Positions 8,509-16,959 of a stretch of DNA of 64,000 nt are shown here, in pieces. Every line of letters starts with the position of its first letter. Position 1 is the stretch's first letter. Position numbers and translations under genes: made by a program. Source of the stretch: Mycobacterium neglectum. Its GTDB lineage: Bacteria > Actinomycetota > Actinomycetes > Mycobacteriales > Mycobacteriaceae. Below the pieces are notes generated by a model. That model was not told the DNA's origin. It made no database searches and worked only from the letters and a program-made list of their open reading frames with translations. The stretch covers positions 56,619 to 120,618 of the forward strand of contig NZ_NVQE01000016.1 of the NCBI RefSeq assembly GCF_002591975.1, written 5' to 3'.

Positions 8509-9756
8509 ATGCCCGCTGCGCTCCACTTGGAGGTCAACGGTCAGCAGGTGCCCATCACCAACCCCGACAAGGTCGTTTTCCCCGCATTCCAGGGCGGCCG
8601 GGGCCTGACGAAGATGGACCTGATGCGCTATTACCTGCGGGTCGCGGACGGGGCGCTGCGGGGTGTGGCCGACCGGCCGATGATTCTCAAGCGATTCGTC
8701 AAGGGGATCACCGAGGAGGCCATCTTCCAGAAGCGCGCCCCGGCGAAGCGGCCCGATTTCGTCGACGTCGCCGAACTGAAGTACGCATCGGGGACGTCGG
8801 CCAAAGAAGCGGTGATCCACGATGCCTGCGGTCTGGTCTGGGCGATCAACCTCGGCTGTATCGACCTCAATCCCCACCCGGTGCGCGCCGACGACCTGGC
8901 CCATCCCGACGAACTGCGGGTCGACCTGGACCCGATGCCCGGGGTCGACTGGCCCGAGATTGTTCAGGTGGCGCTGGTCGCGCGGGGTGTGCTGGAGGAC
9001 TACGGGCTGGCGGCGTGGCCGAAGACCTCCGGTTCGCGGGGCTTTCACATCTACGCCCGCATCGAGCGGCGGTGGCCGTTCAAGCAGGTCCGCCTGGCCG
9101 CCCAAACCGTCGCCCGCGAGGTCGAGCGCCGGGCCCCCGACCTCGCGACCAGTCGATGGTGGAAGGAAGAGCGCGAGGGCGTGTTCGTCGACTTCAACCA
9201 GAACGCGTTCGACCGCACGGTGGCATCCGCGTATTCGGTGCGATCGCTGCCGGACGCGCGGGTGTCGACGCCGTTGTTGTGGGACGAGGTCGCCGACTGC
9301 CGTCCCGAAGAATTCACCGTCGCCACCGTGCCCGACCGCTTCGAGGGTCACGGCGACCCGTGGGAAGGAATTGACGACTCAGCGGGTTCACTCGATTCGC
9401 TGCTGGAGCTCGCGGACAAGCTCGGCCCGCCCGAGAAGGCGCCGCGCGGCGCGCGCAGGGGAACGGGTCGACGGGTCTCTTCGATGCCGCTGATCGAGAT
9501 AGCGCGCACCAAAACCAAAGCCGAAGCGATGGCAGCACTCGACACGTGGCGCGGACGTTACCCGTCAGTAGCTGAAAAGCTCGAAGCTCCAGACGTTCTG
9601 GTGGACGGCATGCGCGGCCCCAGTTCGATTTGGTACCGCATCCGAATCAACCTGCAGCATGTGCCTGAAGATCAGCGCCCATCGCAGGAACCGTTGCTCG
9701 CCGACTACAACCCGTGGGAAAACTACTCGGGGCCACAGTGGATGCGCGGAGACTGA
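8509..9756 (+). CDS. LigD-type DNA primase-polymerase (PolD2-like, stand-alone)
   Basis: This 415-aa protein is a stand-alone relative of the polymerase domain of bacterial NHEJ ligase LigD (archaeo-eukaryotic primase fold). The metal-binding pair is visible as VDLDP (Asp139 and Asp141), and the nucleotide-binding SGSRGFHIYARI follows at about residues 173-184. No ligase or nuclease domain is attached. From memory, mycobacteria have such proteins (PolD1 and PolD2) which add ribonucleotides or fill short gaps during DNA repair. It is divergent from the FadD2-like gene with a 56-base gap, an arrangement I also recall from M. tuberculosis. About 120 C-terminal residues beyond the polymerase core are of unknown role. 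Confidence 0.83.
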   Translation: MPAALHLEVNGQQVPITNPDKVVFPAFQGGRGLTKMDLMRYYLRVADGALRGVADRPMILKRFVKGITEEAIFQKRAPAKRPDFVDVAELKYASGTSAKEAVIHDACGLVWAINLGCIDLNPHPVRADDLAHPDELRVDLDPMPGVDWPEIVQVALVARGVLEDYGLAAWPKTSGSRGFHIYARIERRWPFKQVRLAAQTVAREVERRAPDLATSRWWKEEREGVFVDFNQNAFDRTVASAYSVRSLPDARVSTPLLWDEVADCRPEEFTVATVPDRFEGHGDPWEGIDDSAGSLDSLLELADKLGPPEKAPRGARRGTGRRVSSMPLIEIARTKTKAEAMAALDTWRGRYPSVAEKLEAPDVLVDGMRGPSSIWYRIRINLQHVPEDQRPSQEPLLADYNPWENYSGPQWMRGD

Positions 9757-9869
9757 GCGATATCGCTTTTCGCGTCGGAATATGTTCTTACGAAAGTATT
9801 AGCGTTGACACCCCGTTGCCTTACTTTGGCTCACTACCTTGAGGGACAAGTGATCGAGAGGAGGCACAC

Positions 9870-10274
9870 ATGTACGGCAATCCAGCTTTCGAATGTGATG
9901 GCGCACAAATTCGTACCGTGTGCCGTCAGTTGGCCACCGTGGTGACCATCCAGGGCGTAATTGACGACTCCAATATCGAAAAGGTAGCCGCGCTCGCGCT
10001 GCGGTTCATCATTGCTGAGAAGCCCTTTGTGCTTGATCTCGGTGGTGTGGATTCCTTTTCAGCACATGGACTTTCGCTGCTGTCCGCGGTTGACGAGCGC
10101 TGCTTCTGCAGCGATGTGGAGTGGTCGTTGATCGCGAGCGGCCCAGTGCTTCGCGAGGCTTCCGGGCTCAACTTCCCGGTCGCCGACTCGGTACCCGATG
10201 CCCTCCACCACTTCGCGGAGAGCATCGACGAGCGTCGTCACCTGTTCCCATCGATCAATATGCAGATCGCCTAG
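9870..10274 (+). CDS. STAS-domain protein (anti-anti-sigma-like)
   Basis: The 134-aa protein has the STAS fold pattern: a beta strand VTIQGVID, helix KVAALALRFII, strand PFVLDLGGVDSFSAHGLSLLSAVDERC, then a further strand and helix. The segment VDSFSAHG corresponds to the position where SpoIIAA/RsbV-type proteins carry the Ser phosphorylated by an anti-sigma kinase. A strong ribosome-binding site (GAGAGGAGG) lies upstream. There is no anti-sigma kinase or sigma factor next to it, so the partner must be elsewhere. A TTGACA at 9805-9810 could be a -35 box, but no convincing -10 follows at normal spacing. Confidence 0.7.
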   Translation: MYGNPAFECDGAQIRTVCRQLATVVTIQGVIDDSNIEKVAALALRFIIAEKPFVLDLGGVDSFSAHGLSLLSAVDERCFCSDVEWSLIASGPVLREASGLNFPVADSVPDALHHFAESIDERRHLFPSINMQIA

Positions 10275-10291
10275 CAGGAAAGGACGTCATC

Positions 10292-10372
10292 GTGCTTCTC
10301 GACATTCGTTGGCTCGGGTTCCTGCTCGGCCGCCGGCACCCGGCAAAGCGCGCCGTACGCGTCGCTCACTAG
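10292..10372 (+). CDS. Possible 26-aa basic peptide
   Basis: A GTG at 10292, with AGGAAAGGA about 8 bases upstream, opens a 26-codon frame that begins 17 bases after the STAS gene. The product (VLLDIRWLGFLLGRRHPAKR and seven further residues) is hydrophobic then strongly basic. The good ribosome-binding site and the spacing argue for translation with the STAS gene; the short length and the overlap with the remnant gene on the other strand argue against. I recognise no family. Confidence 0.25.
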   Translation: MLLDIRWLGFLLGRRHPAKRAVRVAH

Positions 10373-10615
10373 ATAGCGCGCTCAGCCGTCCAGTTCGCCA
10401 GCAGTCGCAAGGCCGTCTCGGATGGCGATCCCGCCTCCGCGGTGTAGATACACAGCGTCTGATCGGAATCGCCGAGCAGCGCCACGGACTCGTATTGCAG
10501 TGTCATCTCACCAACGAACGGGTGGTGGTAGCGCTTCGTCCCGTGGGTACGTTCGCGCACATTGTGATCGGCCCACCACCGGCGAAACTGCGGGCTCTTG
10601 AGCTGAGCTGGCGAA
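10369..10615 (-). pseudogene. C-terminal remnant of an XRE/MmyB-type regulator
   Basis: The minus strand encodes about 80 residues matching only the end of an HTH-MmyB regulator: FRRWWADHNVRE, then TKRYHHPFVGEMTLQYES, DQTLCIYTAEAGSPS and a terminal LRLLANW, followed by a stop. The intact relative at 15908-16747 in this window shows the family is normally about 280 aa with a helix-turn-helix in front. Here the helix-turn-helix and most of the ligand-binding domain are gone, and the frame runs into the remnant SDR on the opposite strand. It cannot bind DNA as it stands. Confidence 0.75.
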
Positions 10616-10781
10616 CCACGTGACCGACGCCGGGGCAGAAGAATGGATCACCAAGACCAAGGGTCAAATCGACGTGCTCGAGTCCGAGGACGTGGCAGAG
10701 GCGATCAATTTCCTGGCCGGCCAGCCGGCGCGGGTGAACTTCCAGCAGCTCACGATCATGCCGACGGCGCAGGTTTCATAG
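10602..10781 (+). pseudogene. C-terminal remnant of an SDR oxidoreductase
   Basis: The plus strand encodes a short tail that is recognisable as the end of a classical SDR: AELANHVTDAGAEEW, then VLESEDVAEAINFLAGQPA and FQQLTIMPTAQVS before a TAG at 10779-10781. A GTG at 10620 could start a 53-aa peptide, but the Rossmann fold, catalytic Ser-Tyr-Lys and cofactor motif are all missing. The fragment abuts the MmyB-type remnant on the other strand. One deletion through the centre of a divergent regulator/SDR pair would leave exactly this pattern. Confidence 0.72.
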
Positions 10782-10803
10782 CCCCGGGCTCTAATATTCG
10801 TCC

Positions 10804-11250
10804 ATGCCTTCTGCGGCCAGGCGTCCCGATCTCGCGGCGATGCTGGCTCCGCTGGTTCGTGAGTTGATCGCAGCGGAGCTTCCGGTGTTGAAGGAACACG
10901 ATGTGTCGATGTGGGGCTACGCCGTGCTGCTCGCGCTCGACGAATCGCCGGTGCGCACCCAGGCCGCGCTCGCCGAGTCCATCGGCGCCGACAAGACGCG
11001 CATCATCCCGACGCTGGACGAGCTGCAGGCGAAGGGATACATCGAGCGGCATGCCGATCCCGGCGATCGCCGCGTACGACTGCTGGCCATCACCGAGTCG
11101 GGCCGGAACGTGAAAGACGCGGTGCAGGAGGGCATTCAGCGCGGCGAGGAACGCTGGCTCTCGGTGCTCTCGGCCGACGAGCGTCGAACGTTCCTGCGGG
11201 CGCTACAGGACATGGCGCGCGTCGGCGATGCCTCTGGGGTCGACGAGTGA
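10804..11250 (+). CDS. MarR family transcriptional regulator
   Basis: The 148-aa protein has a winged helix-turn-helix of the MarR type. Helices AALAESIGADKTRIIPTLDELQAKGYI (about residues 56-82) form the recognition part and the wing HADPGDRRVRLLAITESG follows directly. Flanking helices would make the dimer interface. Its stop overlaps the GTG start of the NCS2 permease (GTGA), so the pair is coupled and the regulator probably controls purine/pyrimidine-type uptake by that permease. The ligand is not evident. Confidence 0.86.
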   Translation: MPSAARRPDLAAMLAPLVRELIAAELPVLKEHDVSMWGYAVLLALDESPVRTQAALAESIGADKTRIIPTLDELQAKGYIERHADPGDRRVRLLAITESGRNVKDAVQEGIQRGEERWLSVLSADERRTFLRALQDMARVGDASGVDE

Positions 11251-12662
11251 ACCGCCTCGATCGGTTCTTCGAGATCTCGGCACGAGGGTCCACCCTCACC
11301 AACGAGATTCGCGGCGGCGTGGTCACGTTCATCGCGATGGCCTACATCATCGTGCTGAACCCGATCATCTTGTCCGGCAACGACGATGTGACCGGCAACC
11401 AGCTCGAATTCGACCAGGTCTCGGCCGTGACGTCGCTGGCCGCGGGCATCATGACCATCCTGTTCGGCGTCGTCTCCCGGCTGCCGTTCGCGTTCGCCGC
11501 GGGGCTCGGCCTCAATTCGTTCGTCGCGACGACCCTTGTCGGCTCTCTGACCTGGCCCGAGGCGATGGGGCTGGTCGTCGTCAACGGGCTCATCATCGTC
11601 ACCCTGGCGGCGACAGGTCTGCGCAAACTCGTCTTCGACGCCGTCCCCATGCAGCTGAAGATCGCCATCACCGCGGGTATCGGACTGTTCATCCTTTTCA
11701 TCGGGCTCATCGATGCCGGTTTCGTCGGCTCGACGGCAGTTCCGTCGCCGCCGGTGGGCCTCGGCATCGGTGGCGCCGGAGACATCAGCACGGTCCCCAC
11801 CGTCGTGTTCGTATTCACGCTGTTGTTGACGGGCATCCTCATCGTGCGGCGGGTCCGCGGCGCCATCCTCATCGGACTCGTCGCGGGAACAGTCCTGGCC
11901 GTCGTCATCGAGGCGATCTGGCACCTCGGCTCGGCAGTCGAGCGGCCCGGCGGCTGGAGCCTCTCGGTGCCTGCCCTGTCGGGATCGCCATTCGCGCTGC
12001 CGGACCTGTCACTGGTCGGCGACTTCAGCCTCTTCGGCAGCCTCGGCCGCATCGGGGCGATCGCCGTCGTCATGTTCGTCTTCACGCTGGTCTTCGCCAA
12101 CTTCTTCGATGCGATGGGCAGCTTCACCGGCCTGGCCCGCGAATCCGGCCTGGCCGACGATCAAGGAACCTTCCCTCGTGTGCGTTCGGCGCTGATCGTC
12201 GAGGGTGCAGGCGCGGTCGTCGGCGGAGTGACATCGGCGTCGTCCAACACCGTTTTCGTCGAGTCCGGGGCGGGTATCGAGGAGGGCGCGCGCACCGGGT
12301 TCGCGAATCTCGTTACGGGTGTGCTCTTTCTGGCGGCCATGTTCATCTCACCGCTGGCGTCGATCGTCCCGACCGAGGTGGCCGCGGCGGCGCTGGTGGT
12401 CGTCGGCGTGATGATGGTGGCGCACCTCCGACACATCGACATCTCCGAGTTTTCCGTCGCCCTTCCCGTCGTGCTCACCGTGGCGACCATGCCGTTCTCC
12501 TACTCGATCGCCAACGGCATCGGTGTGGGCTTCATCGTGTGGGTGGTCACCCGTTCGGCCGCCGGCAAAGCCCGCGAGATCAGCCCGCTGCTGTGGGTCG
12601 TCGCCGCCGGCTTCGTGGTCTACTTCGCCCGCGGTGAGATCGAGTCGCTTCTAGGCATGTAA
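11247..12662 (+). CDS. NCS2 family purine permease (AzgA-like)
   Basis: The product is 471 aa if it starts at the GTG that overlaps the marR stop. It has about 12-14 hydrophobic segments. The opening EISARGSTLTNEIRGGVVTFIAMAYI is typical of the AzgA branch (adenine/guanine/hypoxanthine transporters), as are NFFDAMGSF near residue 285 and SSNTVFVESGAGI near residue 330, the substrate-binding helix region. It should be a proton symporter in the inner membrane. Its last 12 bases overlap the stop of the convergent SCO6745-like gene. The family is clear; the choice among purines is not. Confidence 0.85.
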   Translation: MNRLDRFFEISARGSTLTNEIRGGVVTFIAMAYIIVLNPIILSGNDDVTGNQLEFDQVSAVTSLAAGIMTILFGVVSRLPFAFAAGLGLNSFVATTLVGSLTWPEAMGLVVVNGLIIVTLAATGLRKLVFDAVPMQLKIAITAGIGLFILFIGLIDAGFVGSTAVPSPPVGLGIGGAGDISTVPTVVFVFTLLLTGILIVRRVRGAILIGLVAGTVLAVVIEAIWHLGSAVERPGGWSLSVPALSGSPFALPDLSLVGDFSLFGSLGRIGAIAVVMFVFTLVFANFFDAMGSFTGLARESGLADDQGTFPRVRSALIVEGAGAVVGGVTSASSNTVFVESGAGIEEGARTGFANLVTGVLFLAAMFISPLASIVPTEVAAAALVVVGVMMVAHLRHIDISEFSVALPVVLTVATMPFSYSIANGIGVGFIVWVVTRSAAGKAREISPLLWVVAAGFVVYFARGEIESLLGM

Positions 12663-13550
12663 CGCCGCAAGGTCGTGAGGACCCGCGGCCGGATATCCGT
12701 GCGCTTCCCGAACGGCGTCGGAGAACCGCCGAAGGAGGGCGACAGCCTTCTCGAAGTCGTCGCCGAGGCTGTCGAGGATCGGCGCGCACTGCTCGTCGGT
12801 GCGGACCTCGATCGCCTCACGCTCCTGCCTGCCACGCTCCGTCAGCGCTCCGCCATCGATCAGGCCGCGGTTCTGAAGGCCGGAAATACCCGCGTCGAGC
12901 TCGGCGTCCGACCAGCCCCTTGTCCTGACGTACGACTTGGATCGCAAACCCCAGTACAGCTCGGTCATCAATCCGATCTCGACGGCGCTGTATCCCGCCG
13001 ACGTCCAGGCGGCCGTGTGCGCGTCGCCTCGGAATTCTCGAAGACGGTCGGCAAAGCGCCAGGCCGCGCTGAGTGGGTCGTCGGGCACATCGGCGCCCAT
13101 CAAGCCCGCATAAAGCGGGCGTCCCGCCACCGGAAGCGACCCGCTGACCGGTCCCAGAAGGTCGGCCAGCTCCACGGCGCCGTCCGGGTTGTCCCCAAGA
13201 ATCCTTCGCAGCTGACCGACGGCCGCCGCATCACGGGCGGCCATGATCGTCGCAGCTGTCGTCAGCGTCCAACCGTGCTCGACGGCGGGCACCACGATCG
13301 CCGGGTTGAACACCGCGAACGCCGACGCCACCACCTCACCCGGCACTTGCCCGAGGATCGCGCAGCGGCTGCAAAAGTAGGCGTGCATATCCGGCATTGC
13401 CACCCCACCGGCAACTGCGGGACTACCGGAGAAGCCAAGCTCGTGGTACCCGGCATGGGCCTCGGGAGCGAAATAGACCTGTCCGGCGAACGCTTCGACG
13501 GCACCCGCCAGAATTCGCGTTGCGCGAAACGCGCCATCAGCACCGGCCAT
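12651..13550 (-). CDS. SCO6745-family protein (SalK-like helical, unknown function)
   Basis: This 299-aa protein is rich in Ala and helix and matches my memory of the SCO6745/SalK-like actinobacterial family: an opening like EAFAGQVYFAPEAHAGYHELGF, a central YFCSRCAILGQVPGEVV, and a C-terminal winged-helix-like part TSAGYSAVEIGLMTELYWG. Members are often annotated as helix-turn-helix proteins, but their biochemical role is not settled. I start it at the ATG at 13550, with GGAGG about 14 bases upstream. It is divergent from the DUF808 gene, leaving only 34 bases between the starts. Confidence 0.7.
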   Translation of the reverse strand: MAGADGAFRATRILAGAVEAFAGQVYFAPEAHAGYHELGFSGSPAVAGGVAMPDMHAYFCSRCAILGQVPGEVVASAFAVFNPAIVVPAVEHGWTLTTAATIMAARDAAAVGQLRRILGDNPDGAVELADLLGPVSGSLPVAGRPLYAGLMGADVPDDPLSAAWRFADRLREFRGDAHTAAWTSAGYSAVEIGLMTELYWGLRSKSYVRTRGWSDAELDAGISGLQNRGLIDGGALTERGRQEREAIEVRTDEQCAPILDSLGDDFEKAVALLRRFSDAVREAHGYPAAGPHDLAALHA

Positions 13551-13584
13551 TCGCCCACGGTAACCTCCAGACCATGGGGAAGCG

Positions 13585-14535
13585 ATGAGCGCGGGACTGT
13601 TCGGACTTCTCGACGACGTCGCGGCACTGGCGCGGCTGGCGGCGGCATCGGTCGACGACATCGGCGCCGCGGCCGGGCGGGCGACCGCCAAGGCAGCAGG
13701 CGTCGTCATCGACGACACCGCGGTGACACCGCAGTACGTCCACGGCATCACCGCCGACCGCGAACTGCCGATGATCAAGCGGATCGCAATCGGCTCGCTA
13801 CGCAACAAGCTGCTGTTCATCCTGCCTGCGGCGTTGCTCATGAGTCAGTTCGTGCCATGGCTGGTCACGCCGATCCTGATGATGGGCGCCACCTACCTCT
13901 GCTACGAGGGTGCCGAAAAAGTACTGGGCTGGTTCACCGGACACGACGCGCACGCCGCTCCGACCGCGACCGTCGGCGAGGACGCCGAGAAGCAGATGAC
14001 GGCGGGCGCGATCCGGACGGACTTCATCCTGTCCGCGGAAATCATGGTGATCGCGCTCAACGAGGTGGCCAGCGAGCGATTCTGGTCGCGGTTCGCGATC
14101 CTCGTCGTGGTCGCGATTGTCATCACCGCGGCCGTGTACGGCGTGGTCGCGCTGATCGTGAAGATGGACGACATCGGCCTGCACCTCGCGCAGCGCTCGT
14201 CGAAGTTCGCGCAGAAGATCGGCCGTGGGCTGGTTGCCGCGATGCCCAAACTGCTGTCGGCCCTGTCGACCATCGGCACCGTCGCGATGCTCTGGGTCGG
14301 CGGCCACATCCTGCTGCTGGGGACGGACACGCTGGGCTGGCACACGCTCTACGGCTGGGTGCACCATCTCGAAGACCTGGTGCACCGCGCCGTCGCCGAA
14401 GGTATCGGCGGTGTGCTGGCGTGGCTGGTGAACACAGCTGCCTCTGCGCTCATCGGGTTGGTCGTCGGAGCGCTCGTCGTGGCGATCGTGCACGTGCTGC
14501 CGTTCGGTAAGAAGAAGCAGGCCGAGAAGCACTGA
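13585..14535 (+). CDS. DUF808 family membrane protein
   Basis: The 316-aa protein begins with the characteristic GLFGLLDDVAALAR and continues with VDDTAVTPQYVHG-like residues, as in YedI/DUF808 proteins. Four to six membrane segments are visible, for example LLFILPAALLMSQFVPWL (near 75), FAILVVVAIVITAAVYGVVALIV (near 172) and the last IGLVVGALVVAIVHVLPF. The C-terminus is basic (KKKQAEKH). No function is established for the family. It converges on the monooxygenase with 15 bases between stops. Confidence 0.82.
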   Translation: MSAGLFGLLDDVAALARLAAASVDDIGAAAGRATAKAAGVVIDDTAVTPQYVHGITADRELPMIKRIAIGSLRNKLLFILPAALLMSQFVPWLVTPILMMGATYLCYEGAEKVLGWFTGHDAHAAPTATVGEDAEKQMTAGAIRTDFILSAEIMVIALNEVASERFWSRFAILVVVAIVITAAVYGVVALIVKMDDIGLHLAQRSSKFAQKIGRGLVAAMPKLLSALSTIGTVAMLWVGGHILLLGTDTLGWHTLYGWVHHLEDLVHRAVAEGIGGVLAWLVNTAASALIGLVVGALVVAIVHVLPFGKKKQAEKH

Positions 14536-14550
14536 TTCACGCCGCTCTCG

Positions 14551-15747
14551 TCACGAGTGGATCAGCCGGCTGGACAGGTCTCCGTCGACTTCCGCGGATA
14601 TCCGCCGGTGGCCCAACCAACCCAGAAATGCCGTCATCGCCCATGTCCCAAAAGAGTCCGAGATCATGGCGGCGCGCTCCAACACCGATTGGCTCTGGGA
14701 TATCTGCCGCGACGTCACCCAGGACAGGACCGTGAGCCTGCGTCGCCTGGTCTTCTCATACCACCGCAGCGCGCTCGCGAGATCGCTGTTGCCGCGGTTG
14801 GATGCCTCCCTGAAATCCGAAAGTGCCTTGCACAACACCATCGTGTCCAGCAGTGCCTGATTGGCCCCCTGCGCCAGGGCGGGCGGCATCGTGTGAGCGG
14901 CATCGCCGAGCAGCGTCATCGCACCCAACCGTGGCAAGCGGGGAATCGGATGCCGAAAATGTGGGAACGGCGAGGCCGCCAGGTCGTCGTCGGTCAACGC
15001 CGCGAGTACTTGATCGACCGACTCGGACCACCCTGCGAAGCTGGACCGGATCACGTCGATCGGGCGTTCCGGCCTGACGAAGTCGGGCGAGTGCCGCAAG
15101 TCGAACCACCACTGCAGATCGGAGCCGCCGGCGGGCCACAAGCCAAGGCTTCCGTGCTCGCCGATGATCTGCACTGCCACATCCTTTTCGGCGATGTGGG
15201 GCACGGTGGTCAGTCCCTGCCAGCTGCACCAACCGGTCGGCTTCGCGGGTTTCCCACCGGCGATATGTCGAAGGGTCGAGTGCAGACCGTCCGCACCGAT
15301 CACCAGATCCCCGTCCGCGCAGGTGCCGTCTTCGAATTGGATCCGCACCCCGTCCGGTGTGTTGAACGCCGCGGCCACACGGGAGTTGCAGTGAACACGA
15401 TCGGCGGGAAAGCCCTCCAGCAGACGGTCGAGCAGGACGCGGCGAGGCACCATCCGGACGGGTCCGCGCAACCTGTCAACGAGCGTGGTCACTGCGATGT
15501 TGACAAGTGGGCGACCAGTTGACGTCGCGATCCGAACAGTGGACAGCAACTGACCTGCCCCGTCCATGTCGACGCCGAGCTGCTCCAAAACCGTTGAGCC
15601 ATTGGGCCAGATGGTCACCGCACCGCCACCGGGTCGCATATCTGGCCGCTGTTCGAAGACGGTGACGTCATGTCCGTCGCGCAATAAACCCCGAGCGATG
15701 GAAATGCCGCCAACGCCGGCACCGACAACGAGAATTCGGAGTGCCAT
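14551..15747 (-). CDS. FAD-dependent monooxygenase (aromatic hydroxylase type)
   Basis: The 398-aa enzyme has the p-hydroxybenzoate-hydroxylase fold: the FAD ADP-binding motif VVGAGVGGISIARGL at residues 6-20, the DG motif GDLVIGADGLHSTLR near residue 150, and GDAAHTMPPALAQGANQALLD near residue 285 for the FAD ribityl chain. It would use NAD(P)H and O2 to hydroxylate a small aromatic or similar compound. A ribosome-binding site AGGGGACGAA precedes the ATG. The 160-base gap to the MmyB-type gene on its 5' side shows no further gene. The substrate is unknown. Confidence 0.84.
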   Translation of the reverse strand: MALRILVVGAGVGGISIARGLLRDGHDVTVFEQRPDMRPGGGAVTIWPNGSTVLEQLGVDMDGAGQLLSTVRIATSTGRPLVNIAVTTLVDRLRGPVRMVPRRVLLDRLLEGFPADRVHCNSRVAAAFNTPDGVRIQFEDGTCADGDLVIGADGLHSTLRHIAGGKPAKPTGWCSWQGLTTVPHIAEKDVAVQIIGEHGSLGLWPAGGSDLQWWFDLRHSPDFVRPERPIDVIRSSFAGWSESVDQVLAALTDDDLAASPFPHFRHPIPRLPRLGAMTLLGDAAHTMPPALAQGANQALLDTMVLCKALSDFREASNRGNSDLASALRWYEKTRRRRLTVLSWVTSRQISQSQSVLERAAMISDSFGTWAMTAFLGWLGHRRISAEVDGDLSSRLIHS

Positions 15748-15907
15748 TTCGTCCCCTTGGTGTCGAAGTACGAGATCTGGCGTAGACGCCGGATGGACGT
15801 GATACGACTCGCAGGGAGCTTTCGTTCATCGATGGTGGCCGACATCACAGCGGCGCAGACGGCACATCGCGGAACAGTCGAAAGTCACTCTGATAGGCGC
15901 GGTTTCA

Positions 15908-16747
15908 TCAAAGGGCGAGGCTGTGCTCACGCAGTGATCGCATCTTGATCGCAGTATCGCTATCGGCCACCGGGATGAAGGTCACCAGGCGCAGGTGCGG
16001 ATGGTCGGAGGGCGCCAGGATGTGTTGCTCCACGTGAAGGTCGCCGACCTCGGGGTGGCGGAAATGGCGCTCACGGGAGGGCATCGTGTCGATGTCGAAG
16101 CTCTCCCACGCGGATCGGAAAGCCTCGCTCGTCTTCAGTAGCCGGCCCACGAGGTCGGCGAAGGGCGGCTCTTCCAGCCGCGTACCGGCCTCGGCCCGAA
16201 ACGACGCGACGTTGTACATGCTGGTGAGTTCCCAGTCCGGTATCAACGTGCGCAGGTAGGGGTCGGTGAAAAGCAGCCACAGAAAGTTGCGTTCGGCGAC
16301 AGGAACTTTCGCCATGTTCGGGTACACCGCCTCGTATGCGGCATTCCATGCCAATACGGTCCAGTTGGTGGTGACCGCCATCGCCGGGAAGTCCGCGAAG
16401 GCTTCGAGCAGCCGCGCCACATCTGCGGGGACGGTGTCGGGGCTGGGGTCTGGATTAGGATGGGGCGCACCGTATCCGGCCAGCGCCAGTAGATACACAT
16501 GTTCGGTGTGCGACAGCCGAAGTGTCCGTGCGAGCGAATCGAGAACCTGGCGGGACGGGGTGACGTCGCGTCCCTGTTCGAGCCAGGTGTACCACGTGAT
16601 GCTCACACCGGCCAGGTAAGCCACCTCTTCACGACGCAGACCCGCGGTTGTCCGGCCAGTGGTGGGCGGAACACCGAGGTCGGCGCGCACCAGCTGCCTC
16701 CGGCGGGTTCTGAGGAACTGACCGAGCACGGCCGCGTTGTGCTTCAC
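15908..16747 (-). CDS. XRE-family regulator with MmyB-like ligand-binding domain
   Basis: From the GTG at 16747 the protein is 279 aa. Residues about 8-75 form an XRE-type helix-turn-helix (LRREEVAYLAGVSITWYTWLEQGRD), and the rest is the MmyB PAS-like domain with PAMAVTTNWTVLAWNAAYEAV and the closing RHPEVGDLHVEQHILAPSDHPHLRL. A TTG at 16801 would add 18 residues, but GTG fits the family start better. These regulators usually control a neighbouring SDR or oxidoreductase and sense a fatty-acid-like ligand. Here the neighbours are a FAD monooxygenase (same strand) and a divergent SigL-like gene. Confidence 0.83.
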   Translation of the reverse strand: MKHNAAVLGQFLRTRRRQLVRADLGVPPTTGRTTAGLRREEVAYLAGVSITWYTWLEQGRDVTPSRQVLDSLARTLRLSHTEHVYLLALAGYGAPHPNPDPSPDTVPADVARLLEAFADFPAMAVTTNWTVLAWNAAYEAVYPNMAKVPVAERNFLWLLFTDPYLRTLIPDWELTSMYNVASFRAEAGTRLEEPPFADLVGRLLKTSEAFRSAWESFDIDTMPSRERHFRHPEVGDLHVEQHILAPSDHPHLRLVTFIPVADSDTAIKMRSLREHSLAL

Positions 16748-16959
16748 TTTGCGCCTTAGCGAGGTGGGTAGAACGCGGTTGGTGCGTCCCTGTGTACACA
16801 ATCGCTCGTTCGGCCGATCGTTGTCGCCCCCGCTGCCATCCGTTTCACCTGCAGGCTAGCTGGAATCGGCCCATGATGTGCCCAGCTCAAAGGTGGTAGT
16901 GCCACTACTAGTGTGGGCTCTACCTGCCCTTGGAGCTCGGCCGATGCCACTCTCGGAAT

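Noticed and set aside
9805..9840. TTGACA as part of a full sigma-A promoter for the STAS gene
   Set aside because: No TANNNT hexamer follows at 16-19 bases, so only a possible -35 can be named.
12675..14510. A 611-codon plus-strand frame crossing the SCO6745-like and DUF808 genes
   Set aside because: It overlaps two genes on different strands that have family-like sequences; its product looks like random Arg/Gly-rich sequence.
14547..14557. CTCGTCACGAG palindrome as a terminator between the DUF808 and monooxygenase genes
   Set aside because: The stem has only five pairs with a one-base centre, lies partly in the coding end of the monooxygenase and has no T-run on either side.
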